From VRUE01 sp963697695 (GTDB lineage Bacteria; Actinomycetota; Thermoleophilia; Solirubrobacterales; 70-9): a stretch of 64,000 nucleotides of DNA. The stretch lies in NCBI GenBank assembly GCA_963697695.1, contig OY969094.1:2170001-2234000 (forward strand). Reading direction: 5' to 3'. The notes beneath the pieces are model-generated. The model worked only from the letters and a program-made list of their open reading frames with translations, did not search any database and was not told where the DNA came from. Shown one piece after another: positions 11,530-19,751 of this stretch; the stretch's first letter is position 1; each line of letters begins with the position of its first letter. The translations under genes were made by a program, and so were the position numbers.

Positions 11530-12486
11530 TCAGCAGGTCATCGCAACGGTGACTTTGCCCGTCGCTCCGCCCGCGGGGACGACTGCCCATTTGACGAAAA
11601 ACGTGCCGGGCTGAGCCTGATTGCAGGTAAGGGTCACCTCGCAGAAGTTTGCGAAGGGGGTGGTAGGCACCTGACTGTTCAAGCAGCCGTTGGGATCGGC
11701 GAGTCCGTACGGGCCGGTCAAGCCGAATTCGGTGAGTTTGATCGTCACCGTACTGGTGTTGAAGATTTTCACTTTTTTGGTCGTGGTTGGTCCGGTGAAG
11801 GCCACCGGGACCGGCAGCAGCGTCACCGCGTTCACTCCGATCGGCGCACCGGAATGGCCGCCGTTGAGCTGCTCCGTGCTTTCGCCGGTGAGATAGGCCG
11901 CGTTTTTGCCAAAGGAGAGGCCCGAGACTCCGGATTCTTCCGCGATCGCTTTCGAGAATTTCCCCGTGCGTTTGGTCACCTCTTCTCCCATTTTGGGGAC
12001 CTCTCGCGCGGTCGTGCCGAAGACTTCCGTTTTTTCGGGGAAGACGCATTCTTTGCCGGTGATTTCGACCACCATGAAGAGTGAGACTTCGTCGTAGAAC
12101 TTTTCGCCGCTTTCGAAGCCTTTGCGGAGGAATTTCGTCGTTGTCGTCGCCGCTAGAACGCCGGTGCTTTTCCCTGGGCTCTTCACCGTGCAGGCTTTTT
12201 CAGCCCCGCTGACGACGCAGCCACTGAACGACAGCGAAGCGCTCCCTTTGGCTTCTTCTTTTATTTCGCCGGCGCCGCTCTGCGCCGTGCATTTGATCGT
12301 CAGTTTGAGATTGGGCACAGCCAGTTCGAAGGCGCCACCTGAGCTGGACGTGGTTTCGCTGCTGATCCCCAGGCTGGGGAGCGGCTCTCCTTCGGTCGTC
12401 CATTCATAGGCCTGGGCGATTCCTCCGCCGGCAAGGCTGAGGGCCAAGGCAGCGAGGATGACGATGAAGGCTCTCGGTGGGCGCAT
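11530..12486 (-). CDS. Secreted protein of unknown function
   Basis: A 318-aa protein with a clear Sec signal peptide (residues 1-26, hydrophobic core FIVILAALALSLAGGG, cleavage after AQA). The mature part is rich in Ser, Thr, Lys and beta-branched residues and has Cys pairs spaced like disulfides, for example IKCTAQSG, SFSGCVV and the C-terminal CEVTLTCNQ and VAMTC ends. I do not recognise a domain. It is convergent with the MerR gene (31 nt between stops) and downstream of a second secreted protein on the same strand. Third codon positions are less GC-biased than in the neighbours, which would fit either recent arrival or relaxed selection. Confidence 0.75.
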   Translation of the reverse strand: MRPPRAFIVILAALALSLAGGGIAQAYEWTTEGEPLPSLGISSETTSSSGGAFELAVPNLKLTIKCTAQSGAGEIKEEAKGSASLSFSGCVVSGAEKACTVKSPGKSTGVLAATTTTKFLRKGFESGEKFYDEVSLFMVVEITGKECVFPEKTEVFGTTAREVPKMGEEVTKRTGKFSKAIAEESGVSGLSFGKNAAYLTGESTEQLNGGHSGAPIGVNAVTLLPVPVAFTGPTTTKKVKIFNTSTVTIKLTEFGLTGPYGLADPNGCLNSQVPTTPFANFCEVTLTCNQAQPGTFFVKWAVVPAGGATGKVTVAMTC

Positions 12487-12552
12487 GACTGGGATAGCCG
12501 ACGAAATATCCCATCGAGCCCGATATAAGTCAAATATCCTTGATCATTGAGC

Positions 12553-12589
12553 TCCACGGAGTGGCCTCTGTAGGCGACCACTCCGTGGA
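12553..12589. terminator. Strong hairpin between two secreted-protein genes
   Basis: TCCACGGAGTGG (12553-12564) and CCACTCCGTGGA (12578-12589) form a perfect 12-bp stem with a 13-nt loop, 15 nt after the stop of the 12604 gene. There is no clear U-run on the minus strand, so it may act as an RNA stabiliser or processing site rather than a classical terminator. Confidence 0.5.
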
Positions 12590-12603
12590 ACGTTGCGCGT
12601 CAG

Positions 12604-13224
12604 CTACGTCGTGATGGCGATCGGATCGGGTAAGAGAACGCTGTATAAGGCGTCCAGTTTCGATTCGCCTTCCGGACAGAAGAGGCCTTCGCCGTGTTCC
12701 CACAGGACTTCCGTCGCGTGAATGGTCGCTAATGCGCCCCCGTTCGGCGAACCTAAGAAATCGAAGACGGGTTCGGCGCCATAGAGGCAATGGATCATCG
12801 CACCGGGACAGACCACTAACACTTTCGTGTTCTCGATCGTAAGCGTGCCTAAGTTCGACGCTGTCCGTAAGAGTAAGGCTAAGCCGAGTTGGACGGTTTG
12901 GAATGCGCAGCCTTCTTCTACCCCGGTTAAGCAATCTTCGACGAAGTCGAAGACTTCGAGGTGGATTGCCAATGGGTTACCTAAGCCTAAGGCAAAGCCT
13001 AATAGCCGGGCTTTTTTGCAGGTGATTGTTCCTTTGCTGGTTAATAGTTTCGGCCCTTCCGCCAGTGCGGCGAAATGACCCATGTAGATGTTTTCCGCAG
13101 CACAGGGTTCTTCGTTTTTTTTACACAGGGCAGTGGGTTCTGCTGCGGCTGAGGTGACACCGACGAGCGCCATTGCGGTCACGGCTGCGATCGTCGCCAG
13201 GCCTAGCGACTTGCTGAGTCTCAC
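12604..13224 (-). CDS. Secreted TTA-rich family protein, member 1
   Basis: A 206-aa protein with a signal peptide (core LATIAAVTAMALVGVTSAAA, cleavage after about residue 28). The mature part has a conserved Cys pattern: an N-terminal C-x7-C pair, GTITCKK, CLTGVEEGC, CPGAMIHCLYG and LFCPEGES near the C terminus. The same pattern occurs in the proteins at 62142 and 62911, so the three are paralogues. I count 14 TTA codons among 32 leucines, which is striking in this GC-rich region; the signal peptide has none. The GTG start at 13224 has AAAGGAG 5 nt upstream, and a small hairpin (13247-13261) precedes that site. The function is unknown; the location is extracellular or cell surface. Confidence 0.75.
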   Translation of the reverse strand: MRLSKSLGLATIAAVTAMALVGVTSAAAEPTALCKKNEEPCAAENIYMGHFAALAEGPKLLTSKGTITCKKARLLGFALGLGNPLAIHLEVFDFVEDCLTGVEEGCAFQTVQLGLALLLRTASNLGTLTIENTKVLVVCPGAMIHCLYGAEPVFDFLGSPNGGALATIHATEVLWEHGEGLFCPEGESKLDALYSVLLPDPIAITT

Positions 13225-13246
13225 TGGGTCTCCTTTGTCTGTGTTT

Positions 13247-13261
13247 CCCGAGGGACTCGGG
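13247..13261 (-). promoter_or_regulatory. Leader hairpin upstream of TTA-rich gene 1
   Basis: CCCGAG-GGA-CTCGGG forms a 6-bp stem with a 3-nt loop in the leader of the 13224 gene, followed on the minus strand by CAAAGGAGAC and the GTG start. The paralogue at 62142 has the same layout: hairpin, then CAAAGGAGAC, then the start. This suggests a shared leader. Confidence 0.4.
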
Positions 13262-13323
13262 ACGAGATCCAGTGATGATGCCGACCGGAGGCTAAATGAT
13301 CAAGGAAATTTTAGTATGAATTT

Positions 13324-16300
13324 CTATCCTGGATGACCGGCTGCGAGGCTCTCGCGTTCTTCTTCGATTGCAGCGAGGGAGGTCATCGCGCCGGTTTCCT
13401 CGGCGACTCTCGCTGCTTCGTCGAGCACGTCGTTGACGTCGGGATCGCCCGCCGCGGCGCGTGCGCGCGCCAGCGCGAGAATTGCCAGTGGCAGCGACCA
13501 GAGCATGCCGCGCTCGCGAGCTATCTCGCTTGCCTCGGTTGCGAGCGCGATCGCCTCGTCGGTGCGGCCGACGCCAGCCAGGGCCTGTGCCCGCAGCCCG
13601 GCCCGCCAAGCCTCCATCTCTCCACCGTTGCCCATCGCCTCGCGGTAGATGCTCTCGGCGATCTCCAGCGATTCGAGCGCTGCGGCCGGGTCCTCGGCAG
13701 CGAGCTGGCAGGCGCCGAGGTTGGCCAAGGCAAGGCTGCGCGAGAAGACGTCCCCGAGCCGCTCGGTCTCTTCGACGTTGCGCCGCGCGACGCCGATCGC
13801 TGCCTCGACTTCGTCCCGCATGGCCAGCATCAGCGAGAGATTGCTGCGGGTCCAGCTGACGGTCTCGGGGTCGCCGTCCTCGATGGCGATGCCCAGGCCT
13901 TCCTCGAACAGCGCATCTGCCTCGTCGAGGCGACCGAGCTCGCGTTCCGCCAGCCCCTTGCCCATCGTCGCCCAGGCGATCGGGCTGCCGATCACGATGC
14001 CGGCTCCGATGCTGCGATCCCCGCCGGTCAGCTCGAGCACCCGGTCCATCTCACGCGCGAAGCCCTCGAAGTCGCCGGTGCAGAGGAAGGCGTAGGAGCA
14101 GGCGGCGCGCATCGCCACGCGCAGGTGGATGTCGCCCGATTCGTCGGCCAGCCGGTTGGTTTCCTCGACCGCCTCCAGCCATGTCTTCGCCTCGTGGCGC
14201 ATGCCCGGCCGGGCAGCGGTGGCCAGCCGCAGCATCGCCAGCGAGTGGAGATCCCCCGTTCGCGTTGCGATCTCCTCCGCCTCGGCGACCAGTCGCGCTT
14301 CCTCGCCTGTGTCCATGCCAAGGCGCCAGGCGTACTGGAGCTGGAGCAGGCGCGAGGAGACCGCCAGCGCCGCCGTCTCCTCGCTCTCCTCCAGACCGGC
14401 GGCCAGCTCCATCACCCTGTGCCAAAGCCGCAGCGACTGAAGTGGCTGGCTGTTGCCAACCCAGTAGGCGGCACGGGCGGCCCAGCGTGCCGCTTCGAGC
14501 GGCTCCTCTCCCGCCTCGAAATGATGGGAGACGAGGGCCGAGAGCTCATCGAGCCGGTCCGGCTCCAGCTCGATCAGCGCACGTGCTGTGGCAGCGTGGG
14601 TGGCGGCCCGTCGTTCCGCCAGCTGGGTTCCGTAGGCCACCTCGCGGGTAAGCGGGTGGCGGAAGGCGAGCACCCTTTCTGGGTACAGCTCGGCTTCGTA
14701 GAGAAAGCCGCCGTCGACCAGCTCACACAGGGCCGGGTTCAGCTCCTCCTCGCTCAACCCGGCGGTCAGCCCGAGCGCCCGCGCACCGACTTCCTTGCCG
14801 ACGACCGATGTCACCTGCAACAGCTGCTTGGCCGCCGGATCGAGGCGGTCGATCCGGGCCGAGAGAACCGCCTGCACGGTGGCGGGGACGCCTGCCTCCT
14901 CGACCGGCCGCACCAGGCGGTATTCGCCCCGCTCTCCCTCGAAATGGCCGGCCTCGACCAGCTCGCGAACGATCTCCTCGACGAAGAACGGGTTGCCGCC
15001 GGTGCGCTCGTGGATCGGCTCCTCGAGGCCATCCAGCGAGGGGTCTTCGCCGGCGATGTCGCGAAGCAACTCGCGGGTGTGCGCCGGCGCGAGCGGCTCC
15101 AGGGAGAGACGGCGATAGATCGGCGAGCCGCCCCAGTCGAGCGAGTATTCGGGCCGGAAGTTGACCACGCCGAGGGTATTGGTGCCGGCGACCGAGTTGA
15201 TCATCTCGTCGAGCATCGTGTTGCTGCCCTCGTCCATCCAGTGCAGGTCCTCGACCACGAGCACGACGGTGTGGCGGCGGGCAGGGGCGTTGATCAGACG
15301 GCAGACGACCTGGCCCAGCGCCCGCGCCCGGGCCTCTGGGCTCATCTGGGTGAGGGGACGGTCCGGGTCGGGCACACCGAGGAAGTCGAAGACGAGCGGC
15401 AGCTCCTCGGCGAAGTCGGGATCGAGCAGCAGCGCCCGGCCGGCGATCTTCTCGCGGACTATCCGGTCGGCATCGGCGTCGCCGATGCCGAAGTAGGCGC
15501 GCAGCATCTGCAGCACCGGCATGAAGGGAATCGACCTGCCGTGCGATTGGGCCTGCGCCTCGAACACCTCGATTCCCTGCTCGCGGCAGCGCTCGGCGAA
15601 CTCGTAGGTGAGGCGGCTCTTGCCGACGCCGGGTTCGGCGACGATCCCGACCACCGCGCCCTCGCCGGCGGCAGCGCGCTCGAGCGCCTCCTCCAGAGTC
15701 CCCATCTCCGCTTCGCGGCCGACGAAGCGGGAGAAGCCGCGCTCGCGGGAGAGGTCGAGCCGCGAGCGCGCGGCGCCCACCCCCGCCAGCTCGAACACCT
15801 GGACCGGCCTGCTCGCGCCCTTGATCTCGAACTCGCCGAGGTCCTTCAGCTCGAGGAAGCCCGCAGCGAGCGCCGCCGCGTGCTCGGTCAGGTAGGCGGT
15901 TCCCGGCTCGGCCAGTGCCTCCATTCGCTGGGCGAGGCCGACCGTGTGCCCGATCGCGGTGTACTCGCCTTGGCTGCCGGCGCCGATCGCGCCGGCCACG
16001 ACCTCGCCGGAGTTGATCCCGATCCGGGTGGAGAAGTTGAGCCCCTGGCTCCGTCTCAGCTCCCCCGCATACTCGGCGACGTCGTCGAGCATCTGCAGAG
16101 CCGCGTAACAGGCGCGCCGTGCGTGGTCCTCGTGGGCCACCGGAGCACCGAAGATGGCCATGATCCCGTCGCCGGTGAACTTGTCCACCGTTCCCTCGAA
16201 CCGCTCCACCGCTTGGGCGAGGATCGAGAAGAAGCGCTGCATGATCTTGCGCCACTCCTCCGGGTCCTGCTGCTCCGCCAGGTCCATCGAGCCCTTCACG

Positions 16301-16359
16301 TCGGCGAAGAGCACCGTCACCTGCTTGCGCTCGGCCTCGTCCTGGCGGATATCCGGCAT
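13324..16359 (-). CDS. Class III cyclase-domain protein with AAA ATPase and TPR-like repeats
   Basis: A 1011-aa signalling protein. Residues 10-190 are a class III nucleotide cyclase domain with both metal-binding Asp residues (VTVLFADVKGSM and KFTGDGIMAIFG). The adenine-selecting and transition-state positions are altered: the usual GDTVN-AAR reads GHTVGLAQR, so Asp is His and Asn is Gly while Arg is kept. Residues 210-560 are an AAA/STAND ATPase (Walker A AEPGVGKSRL, Walker B VVLVVEDLHWMD). From about 640 to the end come helical repeats of TPR type. No LuxR HTH is present at the C terminus. The ATG at 16359 has TACCCT ending 7 nt upstream. It is divergent from the SDR gene across 51 nt. Confidence 0.9.
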   Translation of the reverse strand: MPDIRQDEAERKQVTVLFADVKGSMDLAEQQDPEEWRKIMQRFFSILAQAVERFEGTVDKFTGDGIMAIFGAPVAHEDHARRACYAALQMLDDVAEYAGELRRSQGLNFSTRIGINSGEVVAGAIGAGSQGEYTAIGHTVGLAQRMEALAEPGTAYLTEHAAALAAGFLELKDLGEFEIKGASRPVQVFELAGVGAARSRLDLSRERGFSRFVGREAEMGTLEEALERAAAGEGAVVGIVAEPGVGKSRLTYEFAERCREQGIEVFEAQAQSHGRSIPFMPVLQMLRAYFGIGDADADRIVREKIAGRALLLDPDFAEELPLVFDFLGVPDPDRPLTQMSPEARARALGQVVCRLINAPARRHTVVLVVEDLHWMDEGSNTMLDEMINSVAGTNTLGVVNFRPEYSLDWGGSPIYRRLSLEPLAPAHTRELLRDIAGEDPSLDGLEEPIHERTGGNPFFVEEIVRELVEAGHFEGERGEYRLVRPVEEAGVPATVQAVLSARIDRLDPAAKQLLQVTSVVGKEVGARALGLTAGLSEEELNPALCELVDGGFLYEAELYPERVLAFRHPLTREVAYGTQLAERRAATHAATARALIELEPDRLDELSALVSHHFEAGEEPLEAARWAARAAYWVGNSQPLQSLRLWHRVMELAAGLEESEETAALAVSSRLLQLQYAWRLGMDTGEEARLVAEAEEIATRTGDLHSLAMLRLATAARPGMRHEAKTWLEAVEETNRLADESGDIHLRVAMRAACSYAFLCTGDFEGFAREMDRVLELTGGDRSIGAGIVIGSPIAWATMGKGLAERELGRLDEADALFEEGLGIAIEDGDPETVSWTRSNLSLMLAMRDEVEAAIGVARRNVEETERLGDVFSRSLALANLGACQLAAEDPAAALESLEIAESIYREAMGNGGEMEAWRAGLRAQALAGVGRTDEAIALATEASEIARERGMLWSLPLAILALARARAAAGDPDVNDVLDEAARVAEETGAMTSLAAIEEERESLAAGHPG

Positions 16360-16366
16360 TGCGACA

Positions 16367-16372
16367 AGGGTA
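16367..16372 (-). promoter_or_regulatory. Putative -10 box (TACCCT) for the cyclase gene
   Basis: TACCCT on the minus strand ends 7 nt before the ATG at 16359, with no Shine-Dalgarno sequence between. This fits a leaderless transcript. Confidence 0.45.
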
Positions 16373-16398
16373 CGGAAGCTCGCTCCCGGGCCCCGCTG

Positions 16399-16404
16399 TA
16401 GCCT
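16399..16404 (+). promoter_or_regulatory. Putative -10 box (TAGCCT) for the SDR gene
   Basis: TAGCCT ends 6 nt before the GTG at 16411. No ribosome binding site is visible, so a leaderless transcript is likely. Confidence 0.45.
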
Positions 16405-16410
16405 GGCTGC

Positions 16411-17247
16411 GTGCGATCTGCACTGGTCACTGGAGCGTCAACTGGAATCGGCCGGGCGACTGCGCTGCGGCTCGACGCCGATGGCTGGCAGGTATTCGCC
16501 GGGGTGCGCAAAGAGGAGGACGCCGAGTCGCTGCGGACAGCGGGTTCGGAGCGGCTGACACCGCTGATGCTCGACGTCACCGACGCCGCCGCGATCGCCA
16601 CTGCGGCCGAGCGGGTCGCCGCCGATTCGAGCGGCGGTCTTCAGGGCCTCGTCAACAACGCCGGGGTGGCGATCCCCAGCCCGCTGGAGACGATGCCGAT
16701 CGAGGATTTTCGCCGCCAGATCGAGGTCAACCTGACCGCCCAGGTGGCGGTGACGCAGGCGATGCTGCCCCAGATCCGTACCGCCCGTGGCCGCATCGTC
16801 TTCATCAGCTCGATCGGCGGCCGTGTGGCCTTTCCGCTCACCGGTGCCTACCACGCCGCCAAGTTCGCGATCGAGGCGGTCGGGGATGTCTTCCGTCAAG
16901 AGCTGCGCCCCTGGGGCATCTCGGTCTCACTGATCGAGCCCGGCTCGATCGACACCCCGATCTGGGATCGGGGCGAACGCGAGGCCGATGAGATGGGAGC
17001 TCGCGTACCGGTCAGGGAAGAGCTCTATGGCAAGCCGATAGCGCAGTACCGCAAGGTGATCAAGCAGACGGCGGAGCGCGGAATTCCTCCCGCCAAGGTC
17101 GCCGATGCGATCGCCCACGCACTCAGCGCAGAGCGCCCGCGCACTCGCTATCTGGTTGGCATCGACGCCAAGCTGCAGGCTCGCCTCAAGCCCGTCATCC
17201 CTACACGTCTCTTCGACCGCATCGTCGCTCGCGTCACGGGTCTCTAG
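16411..17247 (+). CDS. Short-chain dehydrogenase/reductase
   Basis: NAD(P)-dependent classical SDR of 278 aa. The cofactor motif TGASTGIG is at residues 7-14, NNAGVA near 85, the catalytic Ser in FISSIGG near 132, and the YHAAK catalytic Tyr/Lys motif near 149. A PGSID-T segment follows at the usual place. The C-terminal 80 residues form the variable substrate region. GTG 16411 gives a start directly at the Rossmann strand (RSALVTGAS). The substrate cannot be inferred; it may be a ketone, an alcohol or a lipid. Confidence 0.9.
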   Translation: MRSALVTGASTGIGRATALRLDADGWQVFAGVRKEEDAESLRTAGSERLTPLMLDVTDAAAIATAAERVAADSSGGLQGLVNNAGVAIPSPLETMPIEDFRRQIEVNLTAQVAVTQAMLPQIRTARGRIVFISSIGGRVAFPLTGAYHAAKFAIEAVGDVFRQELRPWGISVSLIEPGSIDTPIWDRGEREADEMGARVPVREELYGKPIAQYRKVIKQTAERGIPPAKVADAIAHALSAERPRTRYLVGIDAKLQARLKPVIPTRLFDRIVARVTGL

Positions 17248-17289
17248 GCCAAAGCGCGCATCCGCTCCACATATACTGGCCAAACTGAT

Positions 17290-17303
17290 TGACTGGTCAG
17301 TCA
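17290..17303. promoter_or_regulatory. Candidate TetR operator upstream of the nitrilase-TetR operon
   Basis: TGACTG-GT-CAGTCA is a perfect 6-bp inverted repeat with a 2-nt centre, ending 26 nt before the nitrilase start. A near-identical palindrome, TGGCTG-GT-CAGCCA, lies at 35770-35783 upstream of the aldehyde dehydrogenase. The TetR protein encoded at 18323 is the obvious candidate ligand. Confidence 0.55.
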
Positions 17304-17329
17304 GCCAACCGTCACCGAGAGAGGACCCT

Positions 17330-18157
17330 TTGCGCGCAGCGGTTGTACAGCTCAACTCGACCGACGACAAGGCCCGTAACTTGGAGACGGCCGAGCGCCT
17401 GGTTCGCGCCGCGGCCGGCGATGGGGCGGAGCTCGTCGCCCTGCCGGAGAAGTGGAATCTGCTCGCTGCCGGCGAGGACCTGCTTGCCGGGGCCGAGTCC
17501 CTCGACGGCCCAACTCTCTCTGGCGCCCGCGTTTGGGCGCGGGAGCTCGGCGTCTACCTGCTTGCCGGCAGCATCTCCGAGCAGGGAGAGGGCAAGGCTT
17601 ACAACACGTCGGTTCTGATCGGGCCGGATGGCGAGGACCTCGCCGTCTATCGCAAGATCCACATGTTCGACGTCGACGTCGGCGGAGTCGCCTACCGCGA
17701 GTCCGCCCACGAGGAGCCGGGGGGCGAGATCGTCACGGTAGCCCTGGGCGAGGCGGTCGCCGGTCTCAGCGTCTGTTACGACCTGCGCTTTCCCGAGCTC
17801 TACCGGATCCTCGCCGTGCGTGGGGCTCGCCTGATCACCGTCCCTTCGGCCTTCACAGAGACCACCGGGCGGGACCACTGGGAGGTGCTGCTGCGGGCAC
17901 GAGCAATCGAGAACCAGGCCTTCGTCCTCGCTCCCAACCAGGTCGGCGAGGCGCCGCCTCACTTCAGCTCCTATGGGCACTCGGCGATCGTCGATCCCTG
18001 GGGCTCGGTTCTCGCCACCGCCCCCGCGGGAGAGTGCTTCGTCGCCGCGGATCTCGACTTCGCCGAGCAGGACCGCGTGCGCGAGTCGCTTCCCTCTTTG
18101 GCCAACCGCCGGCCCCGTGCCTATGTCTGGCCGCAATTGCTGGAGGCTCACGCCTGA
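17330..18157 (+). CDS. Nitrilase-superfamily carbon-nitrogen hydrolase
   Basis: A 275-aa amidohydrolase of the nitrilase superfamily (Nit/omega-amidase-like). The catalytic triad is visible: Glu in LVALPEKWN near residue 40, Lys in YRKIHMFDVDV near 108, and Cys in GLSVCYDLRFPELYR near 148. The start is TTG at 17330: GAGAGGA lies about 5 nt upstream and the resulting MRAAVVQLNS is the typical N terminus. The longer frame back to 17105 runs through the operator and the end of the SDR gene. It is in an operon with the TetR gene at 18323. Substrates in this family are amides of dicarboxylates or N-carbamoyl compounds. Confidence 0.88.
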   Translation: MRAAVVQLNSTDDKARNLETAERLVRAAAGDGAELVALPEKWNLLAAGEDLLAGAESLDGPTLSGARVWARELGVYLLAGSISEQGEGKAYNTSVLIGPDGEDLAVYRKIHMFDVDVGGVAYRESAHEEPGGEIVTVALGEAVAGLSVCYDLRFPELYRILAVRGARLITVPSAFTETTGRDHWEVLLRARAIENQAFVLAPNQVGEAPPHFSSYGHSAIVDPWGSVLATAPAGECFVAADLDFAEQDRVRESLPSLANRRPRAYVWPQLLEAHA

Positions 18158-18220
18158 TGGCTGGGAGGCCCTTCGAAATCCCCCCGCGCACGCCTGACGG
18201 CGGCGGACACACTGCGCGGT

Positions 18221-18287
18221 GCGGCGTCCTCAGTCGGCCAAATAGCGCACTGCTATTTGGCCTCCCTGCGTCCTTGCCCCGCTTGGT
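18221..18287. repeat. Intergenic repeat element, copy B, with perfect hairpin
   Basis: The second copy of the element at 8577-8661. The boxes are GGCGTCCTC-GTCG (18223-18236), GCGCACTG (18245-18252), TCCCTGCGTCC (18263-18273) and GCTTGGT (18281-18287). Here the centre forms a perfect 11-bp stem, GGCCAAATAGC (18236-18246) with GCTATTTGGCC (18252-18262), around a GCACT loop. The arms differ from copy A while the boxes are kept. Confidence 0.55.
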
Positions 18288-18322
18288 CCGACGCTCGTCA
18301 GCCGCACACGCGGAGATTCCGA

Positions 18323-18925
18323 ATGGCCTCTAAAGCGCCGCCGATCGACAAGCGCCGCCAGATCCTCGACGCCGCTATCCGTGTCTTCGCTCGCCAGGGC
18401 TTCCACTCGACCCGGGTCTCCGACATAGCCGATGAGGCCGGGGTCGCCTACGGCCTTGTCTACCACTACTTCAAGTCCAAGGACGAGGTGCTGAACGAGC
18501 TCTTCAGCGAGCGCTGGTCGCTGCTGCTGGCCGCAATCGAGGAGACCGACCGCAGCCAGTCGGCGCCGCGGGAGAAGCTGGGGGCGGTCGCCTCCTTCAT
18601 CATCGATTCCTACCGCCACGACCCGGAGCTGATGAAGGTGATCATCGTCGAGGTGACGCGAGCCGCGAACTCGTTCGGGCGCACCCATCTGCCGGAGATC
18701 CGCCGCGCCTATGACTCGATCGCGAAGATCGTCGCCGATGGCCAGAAGATGGGCACCTTCCGCCGCGACATCGACCCGAGCTTCGCCTCGATGTCCTTCT
18801 ACGGGGCGATCGAGCAGCTCCTCTCCGGTTGGATCTTCGACGTGATCCCGGCTTCTGACACCGACTTCGACCAGGCAAAGACTCTTGTCGTGGCGACGAT
18901 CTGCGACGGTCTCGAGCCTCGATAG
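18323..18925 (+). CDS. TetR family transcriptional regulator
   Basis: A 200-aa TetR regulator. The N-terminal HTH covers residues 10-55 (RRQILDAAIRVFARQGFHST, then AGVAYGLVYHYFKSKDEVL). The C-terminal ligand domain resembles the YsiA/FadR-type C domain of fatty-acid-linked TetR proteins. The ATG at 18323 has CGGAG about 9 nt upstream. It lies downstream of the nitrilase gene, separated by the copy B repeat. The palindromes at 17290 and 35770 are candidate operators, which would link nitrilase and aldehyde dehydrogenase expression. Confidence 0.9.
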   Translation: MASKAPPIDKRRQILDAAIRVFARQGFHSTRVSDIADEAGVAYGLVYHYFKSKDEVLNELFSERWSLLLAAIEETDRSQSAPREKLGAVASFIIDSYRHDPELMKVIIVEVTRAANSFGRTHLPEIRRAYDSIAKIVADGQKMGTFRRDIDPSFASMSFYGAIEQLLSGWIFDVIPASDTDFDQAKTLVVATICDGLEPR

Positions 18926-18942
18926 GTAAGGTCGGGCGCTCG

Positions 18943-19077
18943 ATGGAGAACGACATCGTCAAGCGACTCGCCTGGAGCGGAATGCTCGCCGCGGCCGGTG
19001 CCCTGGCAAGCGTGGTCGCGACCCGGGTCGCCGGGATCGTCTTCCGCCAGGTCTTCCACGAGGACCCGCCCGAGTAG
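18943..19077 (+). CDS. Small membrane protein, DUF4235-like
   Basis: A 44-aa protein (MENDIVKRLAWSGMLAAAGA at the N terminus) with one hydrophobic segment from residue 8 to 35 and the end HEDPPE. It is shorter than usual for DUF4235 but matches the pattern of that family (a basic start, LAW, a Gly/Ala-rich segment, then a short acidic tail). It lies immediately before a holin-X-like gene, and its stop and the next ATG are adjacent. The DUF4235 / holin-X / DUF3618 order is common in actinobacteria. Confidence 0.65.
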   Translation: MENDIVKRLAWSGMLAAAGALASVVATRVAGIVFRQVFHEDPPE

Positions 19078-19503
19078 ATGCCCGATCCGACCGGCATTCC
19101 GCCCAAAGAGCCGACCGACCGCTCGGTCGGCGAGCTCGTCTTCGACGTCAGCGAAAAGGCGAGCACGCTCGTACGCGAGGAGATCGAGCTCGCCAAGGCG
19201 GAGATCTCCGAAAAAGTCGGCAAGCTCCTGCGCGGCTCGGTCGTCGGTCTCGCCGCCGGCATCTTCGCCTTCCTGGCGCTGATCTTGATCATGGAGGGCG
19301 TCGCCTGGCTGCTCGCCGAAGAGGTCTTCGGCGGTAACGCCTGGCCCGGATTCTTCGTCGAGGCGGCGCTCTTCCTCCTGATCGCCGCCGCCGCCGGCTT
19401 TATCGCCTACCGCTCGGTCCAGGCGGGAGCGCCGCCGGTTCCCGAGCAGGCGATCGAGGAGGCGAAGCTGACCAAGTCGATGCTGGAAGGCGAGGAGAAA
19501 TGA
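19078..19503 (+). CDS. Phage holin-X family (DUF1469) membrane protein
   Basis: A 141-aa protein. Residues 15-55 form an amphipathic helix (VGELVFDVSEKASTLVREEI), followed by two transmembrane segments (about 58-85 and 95-118) and a charged tail. This is the actinobacterial holin-X/DUF1469 pattern. Despite the name, the family is chromosomal and envelope-linked, and nothing phage-like surrounds it. It starts 0 nt after the DUF4235-like gene and overlaps the DUF3618 gene by 4 nt. Confidence 0.85.
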   Translation: MPDPTGIPPKEPTDRSVGELVFDVSEKASTLVREEIELAKAEISEKVGKLLRGSVVGLAAGIFAFLALILIMEGVAWLLAEEVFGGNAWPGFFVEAALFLLIAAAAGFIAYRSVQAGAPPVPEQAIEEAKLTKSMLEGEEK

Positions 19504-19751
19504 GCGCCCATCCCGATCCCGCGCGACCCTCGACTGCCGGCATGTCGGGGCGTTCCGCTGCCCAGATCCGTCGCGACATCGACGCCCAGCGTCAGGACTT
19601 CGGCCGTTCGGTCGAAGCCCTGCGGGGGAGGGTCACCGAGCTGACCGACTGGCGCCGTCAGGTTCGCGAGCACCGCTCGCAGCTGATCGTCGGCGCGGCG
19701 GTCGCGGGTTTTGTCGTCGGCGGCCTGATGATGCGCCGCCGCCGCCGTTAG
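19500..19751 (+). CDS. DUF3618 family protein
   Basis: An 83-aa protein with the DUF3618 pattern: a helix containing AAQIRRDIDAQRQDFGRSVE, then a single C-terminal transmembrane segment (LIVGAAVAGFVVGGLMM) ending in a run of Arg. It overlaps the holin-X gene by ATGA and ends 4 nt into the convergent degV stop. It is likely an inner-membrane partner of the two genes before it. The function is unknown. Confidence 0.8.
   Translation: MSAHPDPARPSTAGMSGRSAAQIRRDIDAQRQDFGRSVEALRGRVTELTDWRRQVREHRSQLIVGAAVAGFVVGGLMMRRRRR

Noticed and set aside
13333..16401. A 1022-codon open frame on the plus strand opposite the cyclase gene
   Set aside because: It mirrors the minus-strand gene in codon-position GC bias and has no recognisable domain; the minus strand encodes intact cyclase, AAA and TPR motifs.
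19078..19503. Holin-like gene as a sign of prophage
   Set aside because: The DUF1469 family is a normal chromosomal envelope protein in actinobacteria, and no integrase, lysin or phage structural gene is near.
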